Shown here: piece by piece, positions 60,923 to 64,000 of the stretch
Numbering within the stretch: the stretch's first letter is position 1
How the letters are laid out: every line of letters starts with the position of its first letter
Origin: Nitrospira sp.
GTDB taxonomy: Bacteria; Nitrospirota; Thermodesulfovibrionia; UBA6902
Assembly (NCBI GenBank): GCA_016784355.1
Contig: JADHUV010000008.1
Location: 1 to 64,000 of the forward strand
Length of the DNA: 64,000 nucleotides
Direction of reading: 5' to 3'
Notes under the pieces: generated by a model
The model's database searches: none
What the model was told of the DNA's origin: nothing
The model's input: only the letters and a program-made list of their open reading frames with translations
Position numbers and translations under genes: made by a program

Positions 60923-62284
60923 ATGTCAAAAATAATGTCATCAAAAAAGAAAATCGAGGAGCTGGACAGGAAGTTTATGTGGCATCCATTTACCCAGATG
61001 AGGGAGTGGGAAGAGGTAGAGCCTCTTATCATTACTGAGGGTCGGGGTGTGTTTATAAAGGATGTCACCGGCAAGTGGTATATGGACGGGGTATCTTCTC
61101 TTTGGGTCAATGTTCACGGTCACAGGAAGGCAGAGATAGATCTGGCAATAAAAGATCAGGTGGACAGGATCAGTCACTCAACCCTGCTTGGTCTGACCCA
61201 TCCTCTTGCAGCTGTTTTAGCTGAGAAGATCGTGAAGATTTCCCCTGCCGGCGCATCCAGGGTCTTTTATTCAGACAGCGGCTCAACTGCGGTGGAAATC
61301 GGGCTTAAAATGGCATACCAGTACTGGCAGCACAAACAGCAGGCGGACAGGACAAAATTTATTTACCTTGGAAACAGCTATCACGGTGATACTATAGGGG
61401 CCGTAAGCGTGGGGGGGATAGATCTTTTTCATAAAACCTTCTCTCATCTTCTGTTTGAGTCTTATAGATCGCCATCACCTTATTGTTACCGCTGTGAGCT
61501 CGGGAAGAAATATCCTTCCTGCAAAATGGGATGTCTTAAAGCGATGGAAGGCATTCTCAGGAGACATCATAAGGAAATTGCCGCTGTAATACTGGAACCT
61601 CTGGTTCAGGGTGCGGGGGGCATTATCACCTTTCCCGCAGGTTACCTTAAGGGGGTGAGGCAGTTATGTACTAAATATAAGCTCCTCATGATAGCGGACG
61701 AGGTAGCTACCGGAATCGGCAGGACCGGAAAGATGTTTGCATGTGAGCATGAGGGAGTAAGTCCTGATATCCTTTGCATGGCCAAGGGTCTTACCGGTGG
61801 ATATCTGCCGCTTGCTGCTACTGTGACGACCGAAAAAATCTATAAGGCATTTTTGGGTAACTATAAAGATCTGAAGACTTTTTTTCATGGTCATACATAT
61901 ACTGGTAATCAACTGGCCTGCGCTGCCGCAATTGCAAACCTTGATGTCATGAAAAAAGAGCAGACGATCAGGCGAATGCAGAAGAAGGTCAGAATATTGC
62001 AGTCTGAGCTGCAAAAGATCTCGGCATTTAAATATGTAGGAGAGGTCCGGCAAATGGGTTTAATGGCTGGTATAGAGTTAGTAAAAGACAAGGAAACCAG
62101 GGAGCCCTTTGCCCTTGAAGAAAAGACTGCGATCAAGGTGTGTCTGCGAGCTCGTGAAAAGGGTTTGATAATCAGGCCTCTTGGAAATGTTGTGGTGCTT
62201 ATGCCGCCGTTGGGGATATCTGTTGAGGAACTGAAAAGCCTCGGCAGTATAACTGCCGAGGCTTTGATGGAAATAACCGCGTAA
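60923..62284 (+). CDS. bioA: Adenosylmethionine-8-amino-7-oxononanoate aminotransferase
   Basis: The 453-residue PLP enzyme has FMWHPFTQM (substrate site), DGVSSLWVNVHGHRKAEIDL, GNSYHGDTIGAVSVGGI, ADEVATGIGRTGKMFA and the PLP-lysine in MAKGLTGGYLPLAATV. It makes 7,8-diaminononanoate in biotin synthesis. No other bio gene is adjacent. The last codons form a perfect 14-base hairpin (62235-62265). Confidence 0.95.
   Translation: MSKIMSSKKKIEELDRKFMWHPFTQMREWEEVEPLIITEGRGVFIKDVTGKWYMDGVSSLWVNVHGHRKAEIDLAIKDQVDRISHSTLLGLTHPLAAVLAEKIVKISPAGASRVFYSDSGSTAVEIGLKMAYQYWQHKQQADRTKFIYLGNSYHGDTIGAVSVGGIDLFHKTFSHLLFESYRSPSPYCYRCELGKKYPSCKMGCLKAMEGILRRHHKEIAAVILEPLVQGAGGIITFPAGYLKGVRQLCTKYKLLMIADEVATGIGRTGKMFACEHEGVSPDILCMAKGLTGGYLPLAATVTTEKIYKAFLGNYKDLKTFFHGHTYTGNQLACAAAIANLDVMKKEQTIRRMQKKVRILQSELQKISAFKYVGEVRQMGLMAGIELVKDKETREPFALEEKTAIKVCLRAREKGLIIRPLGNVVVLMPPLGISVEELKSLGSITAEALMEITA
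62235..62265 (+). terminator. Perfect hairpin in the last codons of bioA
   Basis: AAAGCCTCGGCAGT pairs without mismatch with ACTGCCGAGGCTTT across a three-base ATA loop. Only three or four T follow on either strand, so it may be a weak bidirectional terminator inside the coding end, or an mRNA-stabilising stem. Confidence 0.45.
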
Positions 62285-62298
62285 GATCTGCTTTTTAT

Positions 62299-62460
62299 TC
62301 AGTTTATTCTGCGCTCAATAAACTCCTCAAGATACTTCAGGAACTCAGGATGATCTATTGATACATAATAAAGGTCATCGCAGGAGCTTTTTTTGTAATA
62401 TGACATAAAATCTTTGTAGTACTTTCTGTCCGCCGAATTCATTACCATATAGTTATACAT
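62299..62460 (-). CDS. 53-residue small protein
   Basis: On the minus strand, with GCGAGGTAG upstream of an ATG at 62460, a 53-residue frame reads MYNYMVMNSADRKYYKDFMS, YYKKSSCDDLYYVSIDHPEF and LKYLEEFIERRIN. It is rich in Tyr, Asp and Lys and has one Cys. I do not recognise a family. The codon pattern and ribosome-binding site support a real gene; it converges with bioA. Confidence 0.5.
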   Translation of the reverse strand: MYNYMVMNSADRKYYKDFMSYYKKSSCDDLYYVSIDHPEFLKYLEEFIERRIN

Positions 62461-62734
62461 AATCTACCTCGCAGTTTTTAGTTCACTCTCTTGTTTATAT
62501 CATCGGCATTTACTGGTGTAAGCTTTAGAAAAGTTATGAAAATAAAATATCTTATCTGGCAGGGCGAACGTCTTACGGGTAAGTTCCTGAATTAAATATA
62601 TTGAAAAAGAGAGTATCCTGGCAGATGTGTTAAAGAGGCAGATCTATGGCATCTGGTGCACTGAAATTTAATGCGTATATTGAGACACCAGGCAAGGTGT
62701 AAAAAGGTAAGTAGACGTACTGGTTTTGAATCAG
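62461..62734. other. Intergenic between small protein and histidine kinase
   Basis: No gene is supported beyond frames of fewer than 20 codons. It would hold the promoter of the small protein on the minus strand. Confidence 0.3.
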
Positions 62735-64000
62735 TTATAACCCTGCAAAGGAAAATGTAAACTCTGCCCCGATGCTATCGGAAGATTTGCATACGAATCT
62801 GCCGTCGAGTTTACCTTCAACCAGTCTTTTAACCATTTTCAAGCCTATGGTCTCATTTTCAAGTTCAGTAATATTTGCGGGCATTCCCATCCCATTGTCC
62901 CTGACCCCTATATCATAGCCGCCTTGTCCCTCTTTCAGGTTAGCTGTTATCCATATTTTGCCGCTATTGCCCTTAGAAAAGGCATGTTTTAAGGAGTTTG
63001 AAACCAGCTCGCTTATTATGAGTCCGCATGGTATGGCAGTGTCTAGATTAAGAAAGATATCATTTATCTCATACTTAATATCTATCTTAGCCTGGGATAT
63101 TTTATAGACTCTTAGAATGCTCATGGTAAGCTCTTTTATATAGTCAAGGAAATTGATGCTTCCAAGGTTATCGGAGCGGTATAACATCTCGTGTATAAGT
63201 GACATTGATCGTATGCGGTTTTCGCTGTCTTTGAAAATGTTGCGAAGCTTTTCAGACTCTATATTATCACTATGCATTCTGAGCAGGCTCATTATGACCT
63301 GGAAATTATTTGTCACCCTATGGTGGATCTCCCTTAAGAGTACTTCCTTTTCATCATGGGCAGTTTGCAGCTTCTGTTCAGCGATCTTTCTTGCTGTAAT
63401 GTCCTGGGTGAAGTGGACAGAGCCTGTCAATTGACCATTTTTATTAAGGGGTGAGACTGTGATCAACAGATGTTTGGCAGAGGTGCTGTCATATAGCTCA
63501 GTTATAATCGGTTTGTCGGTAATAAGCAGTTTTTCGTATGAACAGTCATTCATATAAGCAGGTGGAATATCAAAGATGTCATGGCATGTCCTGCCAATAA
63601 GATCTTTGGGTTCAATTCCGGTAAATTCTGATAACGCCTTGTTTGCTCTTATGATTTTGGAGTCATTGTCATGGATGGATATGAAATCAGATATAGAGTT
63701 AAAGGTGCTTTGCCACTCATTAGCTGCATTTATCAGCCTGCCCTCAAAGTGGATTCTTTCGATTTCGGCAGCCGCCCTTTCTGCAAAAATTTTTAGTGTT
63801 GACTCTACCATTTCCCGATTTTTGATGGGAGATCTATACATCACTGTCATTAAACCGAGTTTTTTTCCGGAAGAACTCATAAGGGCCGTGCCTATGTAGC
63901 CCTCTACCTTCATAAGTGCGATCACCGAGGCATCAGGGAAGCGAGACTGTAATTTGTCTGTATATGTTGCTATTCCCTGTCTCATGACTTCTGCGCAGGG
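62735..64000 (-). CDS. Sensor histidine kinase (GAF-PAS-HWE/HisKA_2 type), truncated by window
   Basis: The frame is open through the window edge. The bases before the internal ATG at 63985 read PCAEV, a GAF-domain continuation, so the true start is outside. A partial GAF domain is followed by a PAS domain (EWQSTFNSISDFISIHDNDS; ELKDLIGRTCHDIF-like text), then a HisKA_2 phosphoacceptor LLREIHHRVTNNFQVIMSLL and a HATPase with ISELVSNSLKHAF and GVRDNGMGMP. These kinases often sense soluble or redox cues. No response regulator is visible. Confidence 0.88.
   Translation of the reverse strand, partial: PCAEVMRQGIATYTDKLQSRFPDASVIALMKVEGYIGTALMSSSGKKLGLMTVMYRSPIKNREMVESTLKIFAERAAAEIERIHFEGRLINAANEWQSTFNSISDFISIHDNDSKIIRANKALSEFTGIEPKDLIGRTCHDIFDIPPAYMNDCSYEKLLITDKPIITELYDSTSAKHLLITVSPLNKNGQLTGSVHFTQDITARKIAEQKLQTAHDEKEVLLREIHHRVTNNFQVIMSLLRMHSDNIESEKLRNIFKDSENRIRSMSLIHEMLYRSDNLGSINFLDYIKELTMSILRVYKISQAKIDIKYEINDIFLNLDTAIPCGLIISELVSNSLKHAFSKGNSGKIWITANLKEGQGGYDIGVRDNGMGMPANITELENETIGLKMVKRLVEGKLDGRFVCKSSDSIGAEFTFSFAGL

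Overview
The window reads as chromosomal DNA from a Gram-negative, probably anaerobic or microaerophilic bacterium. Pointers are BamD, lipoproteins, outer-membrane barrel proteins, HtrA/DegQ, a PEP-CTERM protein, the oxygen-independent (cbi) cobalamin route and a c-type haem sensor. Gene content resembles Nitrospirota or a deep deltaproteobacterial-type lineage. That placement is an inference from family resemblance; no rRNA gene is present.

Layout. 1-835: end of an IS21-type element with a nonsense-interrupted istA. 865-5830: an accessory island of small cassettes (PIN toxin with Phd-type antitoxin, DUF2703 protein, RelE-type toxin pair, exported transglutaminase, yefM-yoeB) separated by related imperfect palindromes that look like integron attC sites. 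There is no integrase, and IS3-family debris breaks up the array. 6476-12792: housekeeping and sensory genes (PilZ proteins, cysteine synthase, haem sensor, DAHP synthase, PEP-CTERM protein, TrmN6-like methyltransferase). 12837-19488: gph and the ATP synthase operon atpF'-F-H-A-G-D-C, without atpB and atpE. 19860-28586: Asp-box protein, Trm112-like, YjbQ, CysC-like kinase, divergent phosphoglycerate kinase, DUF3187, an HExxH protein, zinc-ribbon protein, IMPase and an MshEN-like protein. 28968-29179: tRNA-Asp and tRNA-Val. 29333-31953: bamD, precorrin-2 dehydrogenase, DUF3568 lipoprotein, Sua5/YciO protein.

32060-56255 is a cobalamin and cobalt supercluster in three blocks. Block 1 (cobU, cobT, cobS, cobC, cbiP, cbiB, cobD, cbiA, cbiX-cbiC fusion) follows an adenosylcobalamin riboswitch with an intrinsic terminator. 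Block 2 follows a second cobalamin riboswitch without a visible terminator and holds a putative outer-membrane protein, the cobalt transporter cbiM-N-Q-O, a 46-residue peptide gene, a radical SAM/SPASM peptide maturase, and cbiD. Block 3 holds cbiET, cbiL, cbiF, cbiG and cbiH plus a BPL-N amidotransferase-like gene. cbiJ and a corrinoid adenosyltransferase are not seen. Blocks 2 and 3 are separated by repeat debris, a dead REP-associated transposase, a toxin-antitoxin pair, a partial duplication of the cbiD tail and a bcp-type peroxiredoxin.

56452-64000: TlpA-like thioredoxin, then htrA, a PIN/TRAM protein, ispD and ispF on the minus strand, bioA, a 53-residue small protein, and a histidine kinase cut by the window edge.

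The observations most worth following up are: (1) the short peptide plus radical SAM maturase inside the cobalt-uptake operon; (2) the peroxiredoxin whose only internal stop is a TGA exactly at the peroxidatic cysteine, followed by a SECIS-like hairpin, suggesting a selenoprotein; (3) the attC-like cassette array lacking an integrase. Related details are an apparent AUU start for cbiH and repeats seeded in-frame into three cobalamin genes.
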